Source: a virus
Length of the DNA: 38,484 nucleotides
Virus record (IMG/VR): IMGVR_UViG_3300025632_000035
Coordinates: 1-38,484 of that record
Direction: 5' to 3' (one strand)
Shown: in pieces, positions 13,512-21,143 of the stretch
How the letters are laid out: every line of letters starts with the position of its first letter
Position numbering within the stretch: the stretch's first letter is position 1
The notes under the pieces: model-generated
The model's input: only the letters and a program-made list of their open reading frames with translations
The model's database searches: none
Told to the model about the DNA's origin: nothing
Made by a program: the position numbers and the translations under genes

Positions 13512-14740
13512 AGGCTTGTGTAGATGCAGTTAAATATAGCCCCATTCCTAAACCATTTGCACAATGGACAGCTATCTCATCAATCGCAGGTGCATTGGGA
13601 AGAAAAGTTTGGTTTCCTATGCCTAACTATAACATTGGGTCTAACCTATTTGTTATCCTAATTGCATCGCCTGGTCGTAATAAATCAGTAAGTTTAATAG
13701 TACCTTTCTCAAAAGTATTCAGTAGACTTACATCACCTGTAGGTGCAACAGAAGAAGATCATAATTTTAATTCTGGTTTAGATGCATATGGATTACGCAA
13801 TCATCCTTTGTATTCTATACAAGATAGAATTACTCCAGAGAAACTTGCGGTTGATATGACTAAGATTACTCGTATGGATTTACGTTTATGTACAGAAGAG
13901 AATCCAGAATTTTATGATTCATCTTTGACTCTAGTAACTTCAGAGTTTGGTACATTCATGGGCAGGAACGAAAGATACTTGCAAATGTTTTTAACAGATA
14001 TGTGGGATGCAAAAGATCAGTACAGTCACAAAACAAAAACATCTGGTGAATATATTATTGAAGGGCCTTGTTTAAATTGGATTGCGTGTGCAACACCAGA
14101 ACAGTTTGTAGATAACTTACCAGAAGACGCAAGGTCACAAGGACTACTATCACGCATAATACCAATCTTTTACGAAGGCGAAAGAATACCACAAGACTTA
14201 AATCAAAAAGTTATTAGTGAAAGTATGCTCAACAATTTACGTAATGACTTAAGTCATGTTGCTAAAATGTATGGGCCTATGACTTTTCACAAAGATGCTT
14301 TTGATAAGGCCAATGAAGATATTTTTTACAACTTAAAACCAGAGCCAACAGATCCACACTTATCTGAGTACTGCCAAAGACGTGTATCCCACTTCTTAAA
14401 AATAGCAATCTCAGTGTCTGCTTCAAGACGTACTTCTCGTGAGATCATGTTGGAAGACTGGGAACTTACTAAAGAGATTATGTTTGATATGGAACAGAAC
14501 ATGCCTAAAGCACTGGAGGGTTTTGGTATGGCAAGAACAGGGCGTATTGCTCACGATATGAGGGTGTGGTTGGATGCCACACTTGCAGGCAAAAAGACGC
14601 ACATAAGTATGCGTGCTTTTAAACGTGAGTTACTTAGAAAGATTCCCAATCCTGGCGAATTAGATCAAACTATAAGAGCAATGGAAGATTCGGGTTACAT
14701 AAAAGTTGAAGGTAATTTAGTCTTTCCTTGTAAAAAGTGA
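13484..14740 (+). CDS. DUF3987-like replicative helicase/ATPase
   Basis: The protein resembles the DUF3987 group of phage ATPases thought to serve as DNA helicases. A Walker A-like loop reads ASPGRNKSVSL, with Lys and Ser aligned to GKS though the first Gly-x4-Gly-Lys pattern is altered. Later segments include LVTSEFGTFMG, DMWDAKDQYS and WIACATPEQF, consistent with RecA-like core strands. The C-terminus looks winged-helix-like (AFKRELLRKIPNPGELDQTIRAMEDSGYIKVEG). ATG 13484 is preferred because AAGGA lies 9 nt upstream; ATG 13466 is an in-frame alternative. It overlaps the polymerase gene. Confidence 0.68.
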   Translation: MARNYPDYIKACVDAVKYSPIPKPFAQWTAISSIAGALGRKVWFPMPNYNIGSNLFVILIASPGRNKSVSLIVPFSKVFSRLTSPVGATEEDHNFNSGLDAYGLRNHPLYSIQDRITPEKLAVDMTKITRMDLRLCTEENPEFYDSSLTLVTSEFGTFMGRNERYLQMFLTDMWDAKDQYSHKTKTSGEYIIEGPCLNWIACATPEQFVDNLPEDARSQGLLSRIIPIFYEGERIPQDLNQKVISESMLNNLRNDLSHVAKMYGPMTFHKDAFDKANEDIFYNLKPEPTDPHLSEYCQRRVSHFLKIAISVSASRRTSREIMLEDWELTKEIMFDMEQNMPKALEGFGMARTGRIAHDMRVWLDATLAGKKTHISMRAFKRELLRKIPNPGELDQTIRAMEDSGYIKVEGNLVFPCKK

Positions 14741-14769
14741 TTGATTGTTAAAATGAAAAATGTTATACT
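14741..14769 (+). promoter_or_regulatory. Promoter TTGATT-17-TATACT for the RNR genes
   Basis: TTGATT (14741-14746) and TATACT (14764-14769) are separated by exactly 17 nt, just after the helicase stop and 32 nt before the nrdA start. AAAGGA is the ribosome site. This gives the reductase genes their own transcription start within the replication block. Confidence 0.62.
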
Positions 14770-14801
14770 GCAAACTTTGCGTGTGAAAATAAAGGAAAAT
14801 T

Positions 14802-16550
14802 ATGAAACTAGAAATTGATATGACTAAAGACAATCTGCTACCTCAAAATGCAGTAGATATCTTACGAGATAGGTATATGTTACCAGAAGAATTAAGCCCA
14901 CAAGAGTCTTTTGCTAGAGCTTGTATGGCATTTGCTGATAATAAAGCACATGCTGAAAGGCTGTATAAATATGTATCTAATCTGTGGTTTATGTTTGCAT
15001 CACCACTCTTATCAAATGGGGGCACTTCAAGAGGTCTCCCTATATCTTGTTTCCTAAATTACGTACCAGACAGCCGTGAAGGACTGGCGGATCATTACAA
15101 TGAAAACATATGGTTATCTAGTATGGGGGGCGGAATAGGTGGTTATTGGGGTCATATTCGCTCACAGGGACAGTCAACTAGTACAGGTAATAAAACCACA
15201 GGGGTAATTCCTTTTATGCACGTAGTAGACAGCCAAATGCTTGCTTTTAACCAAGGTTCTACCAGACGTGGCTCATATGCCAGTTACATGGACATATCAC
15301 ACCCAGAAATCGTAGAGTTTATAGAGATGAGAAAACCTACAGGCGGCGATATCAATAGAAAGAATTTAAACATGCATCATGGTATAAACATACCAGACAA
15401 GTTTATGAAGGCTGTAACAGAGGATTTAGATTGGGATCTTATTGATCCGAACAGCAAAGATGTAGTACAAACAGTAAAAGCCAGAACTTTGTGGATTAAA
15501 CTTATGGAAACACGTATGCAAACTGGTGAGCCTTATCTAATGTTTATTGACACAGTTAACAAACATTTACCTAAAGAATTGAAAGCTAAAGGTTTAAAAG
15601 TAAATCACTCCAACTTGTGTAGTGAGATTACCTTACCTACAGCAGATGACCGAACAGCAGTATGTTGCCTATCAAGTTTAAACTTAGAATACTTTGACGA
15701 GTGGTCTCAAGATGAAATGTTTATCGAAGACATTATGCGTATGTTAGATAATACGTTGACTAGCTTTATTAAGAGTGCCCCCTCTAGCATGTGGAGAGCA
15801 TCTAAAAGTGCTGAGTCAGAACGCTCTATTGGTTTAGGCACTATGGGTTTTCATTCATACTTACAAAAAAATAACATAGCTTTACAAAGTCCTATGGCGA
15901 TGGGCCCTAACTTAAAAATATTTAAACATATTAAAAAACAAGCAGATCAAGTTAATCTGTTATTAGGAAAAGAACGCGGCGAAGCACCCGACATGAAAGG
16001 TTCTGGTAAAAGATTTGCACACATGATTGCTATTGCACCAAATGCAAGTAGCTCTGTTATATGTGGTAACACTTCACCAAGTATAGAACCCTTACGTGCA
16101 AATGCATTCTCGCAAAAAACATTAAGTGGTACGTTCTTAATTAAGAATAAGTACTTAGAACAATTATTAGAAAAGAAAGGAAAAAATACAAAAGATGTTT
16201 GGCAAACTATTATTACTAGTGGAGGAAGCGTTTCTACCTTGGACTTCCTCAATGATAAAGAAAAAAATATATTCAGAACTGCTATTGAAATCGACCAAGC
16301 CTGGCTCATTGACCTCGCAGGAGAAAGACAAAAGTATATCTGCCAAGCGCAATCGTTAAATTTATTTTTCCCACCTGATGTAGAAGTCAGAAGATTAAAT
16401 AATGTACACAAACGTGCGTGGACTAAAGGATTAAAAACGTTATATTACTTACGCAGTGAAGCTATCAGACGAGCAGAAAATATATCTGTTAAAGTCGAAA
16501 GACAAGTACGTGCAGATAGCGAAGAAGAATGCGTAATGTGCGAGGCATAG
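14802..16550 (+). CDS. nrdA: Ribonucleoside-diphosphate reductase alpha subunit, class Ia
   Basis: It reduces ribonucleotides to deoxynucleotides for phage DNA synthesis. The active-site set is complete: Cys83 (LPISCFLNY) and Cys288 (AVCCLSSLN) as the redox pair, Asn271-Leu-Cys273-Ser-Glu275 with the thiyl-radical Cys, Tyr548-Tyr549 (TLYYLRS) for radical transfer, and a C-terminal CVMC pair (577-580) for re-reduction. At 582 residues it is shorter than cellular NrdA and lacks an N-terminal ATP-cone, so dATP inhibition is unlikely. nrdB starts 12 nt downstream. Confidence 0.96.
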   Translation: MKLEIDMTKDNLLPQNAVDILRDRYMLPEELSPQESFARACMAFADNKAHAERLYKYVSNLWFMFASPLLSNGGTSRGLPISCFLNYVPDSREGLADHYNENIWLSSMGGGIGGYWGHIRSQGQSTSTGNKTTGVIPFMHVVDSQMLAFNQGSTRRGSYASYMDISHPEIVEFIEMRKPTGGDINRKNLNMHHGINIPDKFMKAVTEDLDWDLIDPNSKDVVQTVKARTLWIKLMETRMQTGEPYLMFIDTVNKHLPKELKAKGLKVNHSNLCSEITLPTADDRTAVCCLSSLNLEYFDEWSQDEMFIEDIMRMLDNTLTSFIKSAPSSMWRASKSAESERSIGLGTMGFHSYLQKNNIALQSPMAMGPNLKIFKHIKKQADQVNLLLGKERGEAPDMKGSGKRFAHMIAIAPNASSSVICGNTSPSIEPLRANAFSQKTLSGTFLIKNKYLEQLLEKKGKNTKDVWQTIITSGGSVSTLDFLNDKEKNIFRTAIEIDQAWLIDLAGERQKYICQAQSLNLFFPPDVEVRRLNNVHKRAWTKGLKTLYYLRSEAIRRAENISVKVERQVRADSEEECVMCEA

Positions 16551-16562
16551 AAAGGATAAAAA

Positions 16563-17522
16563 ATGTCAGTATTTAATAGTAGATCATATTATAAACCATT
16601 TAAATATGAGTGGGCATTTGAAGCCTATGATATGCAACAAAAGATGCATTGGTTACCAAGTGAAGTACCGCTTCATGAAGATGTCAATGATTGGAACAAT
16701 AGAATGAATGTAGGGGAAAAGAATTTAGTAAAACAAATTTTAACTTTCTTTACTCAAGGTGATGTAGATATAGCACAAGCTTATATGGATGTCTATATGC
16801 CTATGTTTAAACAACCAGAAATCAGAATGATGCTGTCTGCTATTGCAACTAGCGAAGCAAACCATGCACATTCTTATTCTTTGTTAAATGACACAATAGG
16901 TATGGATGATAAAGACTATAAAGCTTTTCAAGAGATAAAGGCCATGAATGACAAACATGAGTATTTGTGGCGTAATAAGGGGGGCACGGAGGAAGAGAAG
17001 ATTGTCAGAGACATGGCAGTTTTCTCTGCCTTTGGCGAAGGCTTGCAACTATTTGCTAGTTTCGTAATGCTCTTGAATTTTCAACGTTTTGGTAAGATGA
17101 AAGGTATGGGTCAGATCGTGGCGTGGTCTATCCGTGATGAGTCTCACCATGTCGAGAATATGATTAAGTTATTACATTGTGTATTAGATGAAATGCCTCA
17201 CGTATGGCATGATGATTTTAAAGCTACCTTGTACCAGATCTGTAGAGAAATGGTTGACCTTGAGGATAAGTTTATAGATCTAGCATTTAACTTAGGCCCT
17301 GTAGAAGGACTAGAACCAAGCGATGTAAAGCAATATATAAGACATATTGCTGACAGAAGATTGCTACAATTAGGCCTAAAACCTAATTATGGCGTAAAAG
17401 ATAACCCTCTCGAATGGGTCGATTGGGTAGTGAGTGGCGTAGAACATACAAATTTCTTTGAGAATAAAGCTACAGAATATGCCAAAGGTACTCTGACAGG
17501 TACTTGGGATGAAGCTTTCTAG
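16563..17522 (+). CDS. nrdB: Ribonucleoside-diphosphate reductase beta subunit, class Ia
   Basis: It supplies the tyrosyl radical to NrdA. Di-iron ligands are visible as an early Asp (QGDVD, about 67), Glu98 and His101 (SEANH), Glu159 (FGEG), and Glu193 and His196 (RDESHH). The radical tyrosine is conserved as Tyr105 (HAHSY). AAAGGA precedes the ATG. The final codons (Glu-Ala-Phe-stop) lie in an 8-bp tandem repeat (AGCTTTCY, four copies). No glutaredoxin or thioredoxin gene accompanies the pair here, so host reductants are probably used. Confidence 0.96.
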   Translation: MSVFNSRSYYKPFKYEWAFEAYDMQQKMHWLPSEVPLHEDVNDWNNRMNVGEKNLVKQILTFFTQGDVDIAQAYMDVYMPMFKQPEIRMMLSAIATSEANHAHSYSLLNDTIGMDDKDYKAFQEIKAMNDKHEYLWRNKGGTEEEKIVRDMAVFSAFGEGLQLFASFVMLLNFQRFGKMKGMGQIVAWSIRDESHHVENMIKLLHCVLDEMPHVWHDDFKATLYQICREMVDLEDKFIDLAFNLGPVEGLEPSDVKQYIRHIADRRLLQLGLKPNYGVKDNPLEWVDWVVSGVEHTNFFENKATEYAKGTLTGTWDEAF

Positions 17523-17544
17523 CTTTCCAGCTTTCCAGCTTTTC
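17513..17544 (+). repeat. Four tandem 8-bp repeats AGCTTTCY at the nrdB 3' end
   Basis: AGCTTTCT (17513-17520), AGCTTTCC (17521-17528), AGCTTTCC (17529-17536) and AGCTTTTC (17537-17544) follow each other without gaps. The second copy contains the nrdB stop codon. The array probably arose by slippage. No clear secondary structure was found. Confidence 0.6.
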
Positions 17545-17567
17545 TGGAGAGAAGGGGTAAATAAGTA

Positions 17568-17596
17568 TTGACTCAAAATCAAAAGTATGTTATTAT
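17568..17596 (+). promoter_or_regulatory. Strong promoter TTGACT-17-TATTAT
   Basis: TTGACT (17568-17573) and TATTAT (17591-17596) are spaced exactly 17 nt. The predicted transcription start falls at about 17603, right at the AAGGGGGGCAC copy (17604-17614). The transcript would begin directly with the long hairpin described at 17617. Confidence 0.68.
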
Positions 17597-17602
17597 TCTA
17601 AA

Positions 17603-17690
17603 TAAGGGGGGCACATAAGGGCAGTCCCATTGTAAAGGTTCTGAGCTGGGCAGCTCGTCCCTACCTTTGCAGTGGTCTGCCCTTTAGCTT
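17603..17690 (+). ncRNA. Candidate small structured RNA: long imperfect hairpin
   Basis: P1 pairs AAGGGCAG (17617-17624) with CTGCCCTT (17677-17684), 8 perfect bp. After a 2-by-1 bulge, P2 pairs 17627-17639 with 17663-17675, 13 bp including two G-U wobbles. The tip is GAGCT/AGCTC (17643-17647 with 17652-17656) with loop GGGC, whose GGG could pair with CCC at 17659-17661. TAGCTTTT follows P1. It may be a short RNA ending at its own terminator, or a leader attenuator for the downstream gene. It does not fold as a tRNA. Confidence 0.55.
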
Positions 17691-17699
17691 TTGTGTGTG

Positions 17700-18020
17700 A
17701 TGGAATTTTCCAAAGACGAACTAAAGAAGTATACTAAAGAATATCAAGTACGGGGCCGTGAGGCTTATTCAAAATCCCGTAGTCGCAAGACAGATCCAAA
17801 AGAATCTGCGAAAGCATATAGAGAATATCTGGACTGTCAAGCTATGGTAAGAAATATTAATTATAAAGTAAATCACGATACGTGGTTGTATGATGATCTG
17901 CCTGGTGGCAGGTTGGTGAAATACTTTAAAGTATTGGCATCTGGCGATCCAGAAAGACAGGGTCAAATTGTAGATGCTTTTGGGAGGGTATGTGTACCAA
18001 GAGAAAGAGACGAAGCATGA
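17700..18020 (+). CDS. Hypothetical basic protein (106 aa)
   Basis: The first in-frame codons upstream are TTG and GTG. ATG 17700 (MEFSKDELKKYTKEY) is the more likely start although no good Shine-Dalgarno sequence is present, perhaps because the leader hairpin controls initiation. The protein is Lys/Arg/Tyr-rich and helical, with a central DTWLYDDLPGGRLV. No family is recognised. Confidence 0.58.
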   Translation: MEFSKDELKKYTKEYQVRGREAYSKSRSRKTDPKESAKAYREYLDCQAMVRNINYKVNHDTWLYDDLPGGRLVKYFKVLASGDPERQGQIVDAFGRVCVPRERDEA

Positions 18021-18216
18021 TGGCTTTGCGAAAAAACTATACTACGATTTTCGTAGAACCAAAAAAGGTTTATCACATTGGGATAAACTAGACTTTAAAG
18101 AAAGAGATGAGTGGCGTGGTATCGCTCAACTTAAAAAGCGTGAGAGCAAATACTTTAAAAAACTAAGAAAACAGGCAGGAGAAAAAGATGAAAGACACAC
18201 TACAAGAATCGGTTAA
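17974..18216 (+). CDS. Small basic hypothetical protein
   Basis: This frame overlaps the preceding gene by 47 nt and the metallophosphoesterase by 29 nt. A GTG at 17992 preceded by GGGAGGG is an alternative start. The product is Lys- and Trp-containing (LYYDFRRTKKGLSHWDKLDFKERDEW) and helical, which would suit DNA binding. It is unrecognised, but its coding character and fit between neighbours support it. Confidence 0.5.
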   Translation: MLLGGYVYQEKETKHDGFAKKLYYDFRRTKKGLSHWDKLDFKERDEWRGIAQLKKRESKYFKKLRKQAGEKDERHTTRIG

Positions 18217-19420
18217 TGCTGTTGTATTAGCCAAAGGCAGTAAGTCCGAAGCATCAAGAAACTTAAAAATACCACGCACCACTTTAGTGAGTAGATTGGA
18301 AGCGGCGGAACGTGCTGGTATCACACCAACAGTTAAATCACCAGACTTAGAAGTTGCTTTAGCAGAGCAGAAAATGGCTAATGATTTACAAGTTAAGGAC
18401 TTAAAAAGACAGCTAGAAGAAGCTACATTGCAGAATGTAACCTCTAGTTATATACGTAAGCATGTATTTGAGTTAGGTAAATACAATGCAAGACCACCTA
18501 AATGGTTGATTAAATCATCGCCCGCAAAGGGGGCACCAGGTGTTCCTACTTTATTCCTAAGTGACTTTCACTATGGTGAAGTAGTTAAACCCGACGCTGT
18601 GAATAATCTAAATAAATTTGATAAAAAGATTTCGCAGTTGCGATTGAAGTCAACTGTAGAAACAGCTATCGATTTGTGTCAGAATCATATGGTAAACCCT
18701 AAGTACCCAGGCATTGTCTTGGCTCTCGGTGGTGATATGATGTCTGGTACTATTCATGATGAACTAACAGAAACAAACGACGGAACTTCTATAGACCATG
18801 TGTTAGAATTATTTGACCAGTTAGTCTGGGCAATCAATGCATTGGCTGATAAGTTCGGTAAAGTTTTTGTACCTACTGCATACGGCAATCACTCTCGTAT
18901 GTATCAGCAGTATAGAAACAAAGAAGCGGCTCATTTAAGTTTTGATTGGTTGTTGTATAATATGTTGGAGAAACATTATACTGCGGCTAAAGATGACAGA
19001 GTCCAATTTCAAATTCCTGTTGGATTTGACACGTACTATAAAGTATATAATACTAGTTACTTGCTTACACACGGAGACAGACTCGGTGTGAGAGGTGGTA
19101 CTGGTATCGTGGGGATGTTAGGCCCTATAGCGCGTGGAGTCCAAAAGGTAAGATCGGAATACGCTAACCTTAATAAGTCCATTGATATGGTTATTATGGG
19201 GCATTACCATCAGTATATTTCGATTAAAGGAGCTATTGTTAATGGCTCACTCAAAGGTTATGATGAGTACGCGATGGGTAATAGATTCGCTTTTGAGATA
19301 CCAAAACAAGCTTTATGGTTCACACATCCTCAGTACGGGGTGACTTTCCAAGTGCCTGTAATCGCCGAACAAGGCGTGCCAAAGGTGCCAAAGAAAGAGT
19401 GGCTACAATGGGCATCCTAA
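18188..19420 (+). CDS. Calcineurin-like metallophosphoesterase with N-terminal HTH
   Basis: A predicted di-metal phosphoesterase. The metal-binding set is complete and in order: DFH (126-128), GGD (181-183), GNH (233-235), a THGD segment near 290 and GHYH near 333. The N-terminus (LAKGSKSEASRNLKIPRTTLVSRLEAAERAG) looks like a Fis-type helix-turn-helix, followed by a coiled-coil-like linker, which suggests action on DNA or recruitment to it. Phage relatives are common, but their substrate is unsettled. AGGAG lies before the ATG. Confidence 0.85.
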   Translation: MKDTLQESVNAVVLAKGSKSEASRNLKIPRTTLVSRLEAAERAGITPTVKSPDLEVALAEQKMANDLQVKDLKRQLEEATLQNVTSSYIRKHVFELGKYNARPPKWLIKSSPAKGAPGVPTLFLSDFHYGEVVKPDAVNNLNKFDKKISQLRLKSTVETAIDLCQNHMVNPKYPGIVLALGGDMMSGTIHDELTETNDGTSIDHVLELFDQLVWAINALADKFGKVFVPTAYGNHSRMYQQYRNKEAAHLSFDWLLYNMLEKHYTAAKDDRVQFQIPVGFDTYYKVYNTSYLLTHGDRLGVRGGTGIVGMLGPIARGVQKVRSEYANLNKSIDMVIMGHYHQYISIKGAIVNGSLKGYDEYAMGNRFAFEIPKQALWFTHPQYGVTFQVPVIAEQGVPKVPKKEWLQWAS

Positions 19421-19431
19421 AAGCTGATTCG

Positions 19432-19459
19432 AGGGGGGTAGGTCTTGTATGTGCCCCCT
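19432..19459 (+). terminator. G-run/C-run hairpin before the lysis block
   Basis: AGGGGG (19432-19437) pairs with CCCCCT (19454-19459) over a 16-nt loop, right after the metallophosphoesterase stop. It could weakly terminate the upstream transcript, though only TTT follows. The 3' arm is a reverse-strand copy of the GGGGGCAC motif and lies within the spacer of the promoter at 19445. Confidence 0.4.
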
Positions 19460-19473
19460 TTGTCTGCTATAAT
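19445..19473 (+). promoter_or_regulatory. Promoter TTGTAT-17-TATAAT for the lysis/envelope block
   Basis: TTGTAT (19445-19450) and a perfect TATAAT (19468-19473) are spaced 17 nt. The spacer contains GTGCCCCC, a motif copy on the reverse strand. The first gene follows with GGAGG 20 nt downstream of the -10, so this promoter likely drives the block to 24219. Confidence 0.7.
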
Positions 19474-19492
19474 AGTAGTAACGGAGGAACTC

Positions 19493-19636
19493 ATGGAAAA
19501 TAACAAAATGACCCCACCTGTAGATTTTCAGATGGGTAAAGTAAAGATTGGCGGAGACGCTGTAAAAGTAGAGGAATCAAAAGATGACGATAACAAGAAG
19601 TCAGCTAACGAAAACAACGGAGAGAAAGATGCCTGA
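19493..19636 (+). CDS. Small polar protein (47 aa)
   Basis: ATG 19493 with ACGGAGGAAC just upstream is a far better start than the in-frame GTATG-derived start at 19445, which lies inside the promoter. The peptide is Lys/Asp/Asn-rich with no hydrophobic core (VKVEESKDDDNKKSANENN), probably disordered. The next start is inside its last codons. Function is unknown. Confidence 0.55.
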   Translation: MENNKMTPPVDFQMGKVKIGGDAVKVEESKDDDNKKSANENNGEKDA

Positions 19637-19904
19637 AGGTAAAGGAACTTACGGAACTAAGAAAGGCAGACCGCCTAAGAAAAAGAAACAAATGGGTAAA
19701 CCACCTGGGATGTTAAAAAAAATGAATACAGGCAATCCATTTTCAGCAGGTGCAAGCACAACTAAAAAGAAGGGAATGCCTACTGCAAGTAAAAAAGCAG
19801 CAGGTAAGCAAAAGCTAGCGGCTATGTACGGAGACCCTAAAAAAATAACTAGAGGCGATATTATTACTGCCGCTAAAATGAAGAAGAAAACAAAGAAAGC
19901 ATAA
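19629..19904 (+). CDS. Highly basic small protein (91 aa)
   Basis: ATG 19629 is chosen because GGAGAG is spaced 5-6 nt upstream; an in-frame ATG at 19584 lacks such a site. The product is extremely Lys-rich with Gly/Pro (KKGRPPKKKKQMGKPPGMLKK, then TTKKKGMPTASKKAAGKQK). It starts like an AT-hook (KKGRPPKKKK, close to the GRP core), so nucleic-acid or cell-wall polyanion binding is plausible. It overlaps the next gene by 1 nt. Confidence 0.6.
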   Translation: MPEGKGTYGTKKGRPPKKKKQMGKPPGMLKKMNTGNPFSAGASTTKKKGMPTASKKAAGKQKLAAMYGDPKKITRGDIITAAKMKKKTKKA

Positions 19905-20140
19905 TGATTAAGATTTGGTTACTTGTTGCTTTTATGTCATCACCTGGATGGCCATCGGTTAGAACACAAGCATTTGTGTATCCGAATGAAGGTATGTGCG
20001 TACAAGCACAAGTAGACTTTCTTAATTTTTATGAAACTCAACCAGACAGTTATAAAAATACTACAGTAATAGATGCTCATTGTTTAGAGTTTGAATCATT
20101 TGCTATTCCTGGGTTGCAAGACATGGGTTATGACAGCTAG
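19904..20140 (+). CDS. Small exported protein (78 aa)
   Basis: The N-terminus MIKIWLLVAFMSSPGWPS resembles a short signal peptide, and the mature part has two cysteines (positions 32 and 60), which may form a disulfide in the periplasm. It starts in a TAATG overlap after the basic protein. No family is recognised. Its place next to endolysin and holin suggests a role at the envelope. Confidence 0.52.
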   Translation: MIKIWLLVAFMSSPGWPSVRTQAFVYPNEGMCVQAQVDFLNFYETQPDSYKNTTVIDAHCLEFESFAIPGLQDMGYDS

Positions 20141-20267
20141 CAGTTGTAAGAATTGTGGACATGGGTGTCATTGCTCGAACAGTGGTAGTTGCAGTTCTTG
20201 TGGCTGTGCTAACTGTGAACATGAAACCGATAAAGAATCAGAAAGACTTTGGGATGGCGGATACTGA
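20130..20267 (+). CDS. Cysteine-rich microprotein (45 aa)
   Basis: The frame encodes MTASSCKNCGHGCHCSNSG followed by SCSSCGCANCEH and a charged tail, with nine Cys and three His in 45 residues, a metal-binding composition like small metallothioneins or zinc knuckles. It overlaps the previous gene by 11 nt and the lysozyme ATG at 20254 by 14 nt, neatly filling a 113-nt gap in a compact region. It lacks a strong Shine-Dalgarno, so coupling to the upstream stop is assumed. Confidence 0.5.
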   Translation: MTASSCKNCGHGCHCSNSGSCSSCGCANCEHETDKESERLWDGGY

Positions 20268-20685
20268 TAATCAAGGTATAGGATTACTAAATACAATATA
20301 TAATATTCTTGGTTTAAATAGCGAAGAAGAAATAAGTATGTTAGATTCTGATGAAATAAACAAATTAGCACTTGATGCTGGTTTTGATAAAGAACAAGCA
20401 AAAATTATGACAGCAATTTCATTAGCTGAGTCAGCAGGAAAACCAAATGCATTTAATGATAATGAAAAAACAGGCGATTTGTCTTATGGTTTATGGCAAA
20501 TAAATATGCTAGATAAACCCAATTTTAGAATGGGTACGGAAAGACGAGATCAATTTGGGATAGAAGATAATGATGCATTATATGATCCCAGTATCAACGC
20601 CATGGCGGCAAAAAATATATTCGACAAGCAAGGATTTGATGCTTGGTCAGTGTATAAAAGTGGAAAATACAAAGAATTTTTATAA
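20254..20685 (+). CDS. Lysozyme-like transglycosylase, probable endolysin
   Basis: The domain is of the SLT/lysozyme-like superfamily, which cleaves peptidoglycan glycan strands. Glu59 in ISLAESAGKPNAFN is the probable catalytic residue, followed by SYGLWQINM (77-85), DPSINAMAAKNIF (111-123) and AWSVYKSGKY. I prefer ATG 20254. A longer frame from GTG 20155 would add a hydrophobic N-terminal helix resembling a signal anchor, but that stretch overlaps the Cys-rich gene. A holin-like gene follows. Confidence 0.75.
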   Translation: MADTDNQGIGLLNTIYNILGLNSEEEISMLDSDEINKLALDAGFDKEQAKIMTAISLAESAGKPNAFNDNEKTGDLSYGLWQINMLDKPNFRMGTERRDQFGIEDNDALYDPSINAMAAKNIFDKQGFDAWSVYKSGKYKEFL

Positions 20686-20705
20686 TACATAGGTGGAGGT
20701 ATAAT

Positions 20706-21143
20706 ATGTTAGGTGGATTACCAGTAGAAATGATTACAATGCTAGGCTCTAGTGTTCTTGGTGGAGTAATGTCCATTTGGGGTCAGAGTATCAAAGCTAA
20801 ACAAGACCAACAAAAAATGTTATTAGCTAGAGCTGATAACCAAATGAAACACATTGATAAAGCTCGTGCATACGAGAACAAAGGCTTTCAATGGACTAGA
20901 AGAATCATAGCACTATCTGCTGTGGCATCTATTATTGTATGGCCGAAGATTGCTCCTGTGTTTTTTGATACAACAGTTATACTAACATGGACTGAATTTA
21001 CTAGAGGGTTTTTATTCTTAATCGAAAGCAAAGAATTGGTTATGGATAAATCATTTAATGGATTAATTATTACACCATTAGATACACACTTAATGTCAGC
21101 TATAATTGGATTATACTTTGGAGGTAGCCTTGTTAAAAAATAA
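20706..21143 (+). CDS. Holin-like membrane protein
   Basis: The 145-residue protein has an N-terminal hydrophobic stretch (GSSVLGGVMSIWG), a charged amphipathic section (KAKQDQQKMLLARADNQMKHIDKARAYENK) and further spans (IIALSAVASIIVWPKIAPVFF and MSAIIGLYFGGSLV). The layout matches a holin-type protein often found after phage endolysins in marine phages. GGTGGAGG is the ribosome site. Pore formation is inferred from position and topology. Confidence 0.62.
   Translation: MLGGLPVEMITMLGSSVLGGVMSIWGQSIKAKQDQQKMLLARADNQMKHIDKARAYENKGFQWTRRIIALSAVASIIVWPKIAPVFFDTTVILTWTEFTRGFLFLIESKELVMDKSFNGLIITPLDTHLMSAIIGLYFGGSLVKK

Noticed and set aside
17617-17684. A tRNA reading of the 17.6 kb hairpin
   Set aside because: There is a 7-8 bp outer stem as in an acceptor arm, but the inside is one continuous helix with no D-, anticodon- or T-arm and no GTTCRA loop.
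20155-20253. A GTG start giving the endolysin a hydrophobic signal-anchor helix
   Set aside because: The stretch overlaps a Cys-rich frame that fits the gap better, and there is no ribosome site for the GTG. It is kept only as an alternative.
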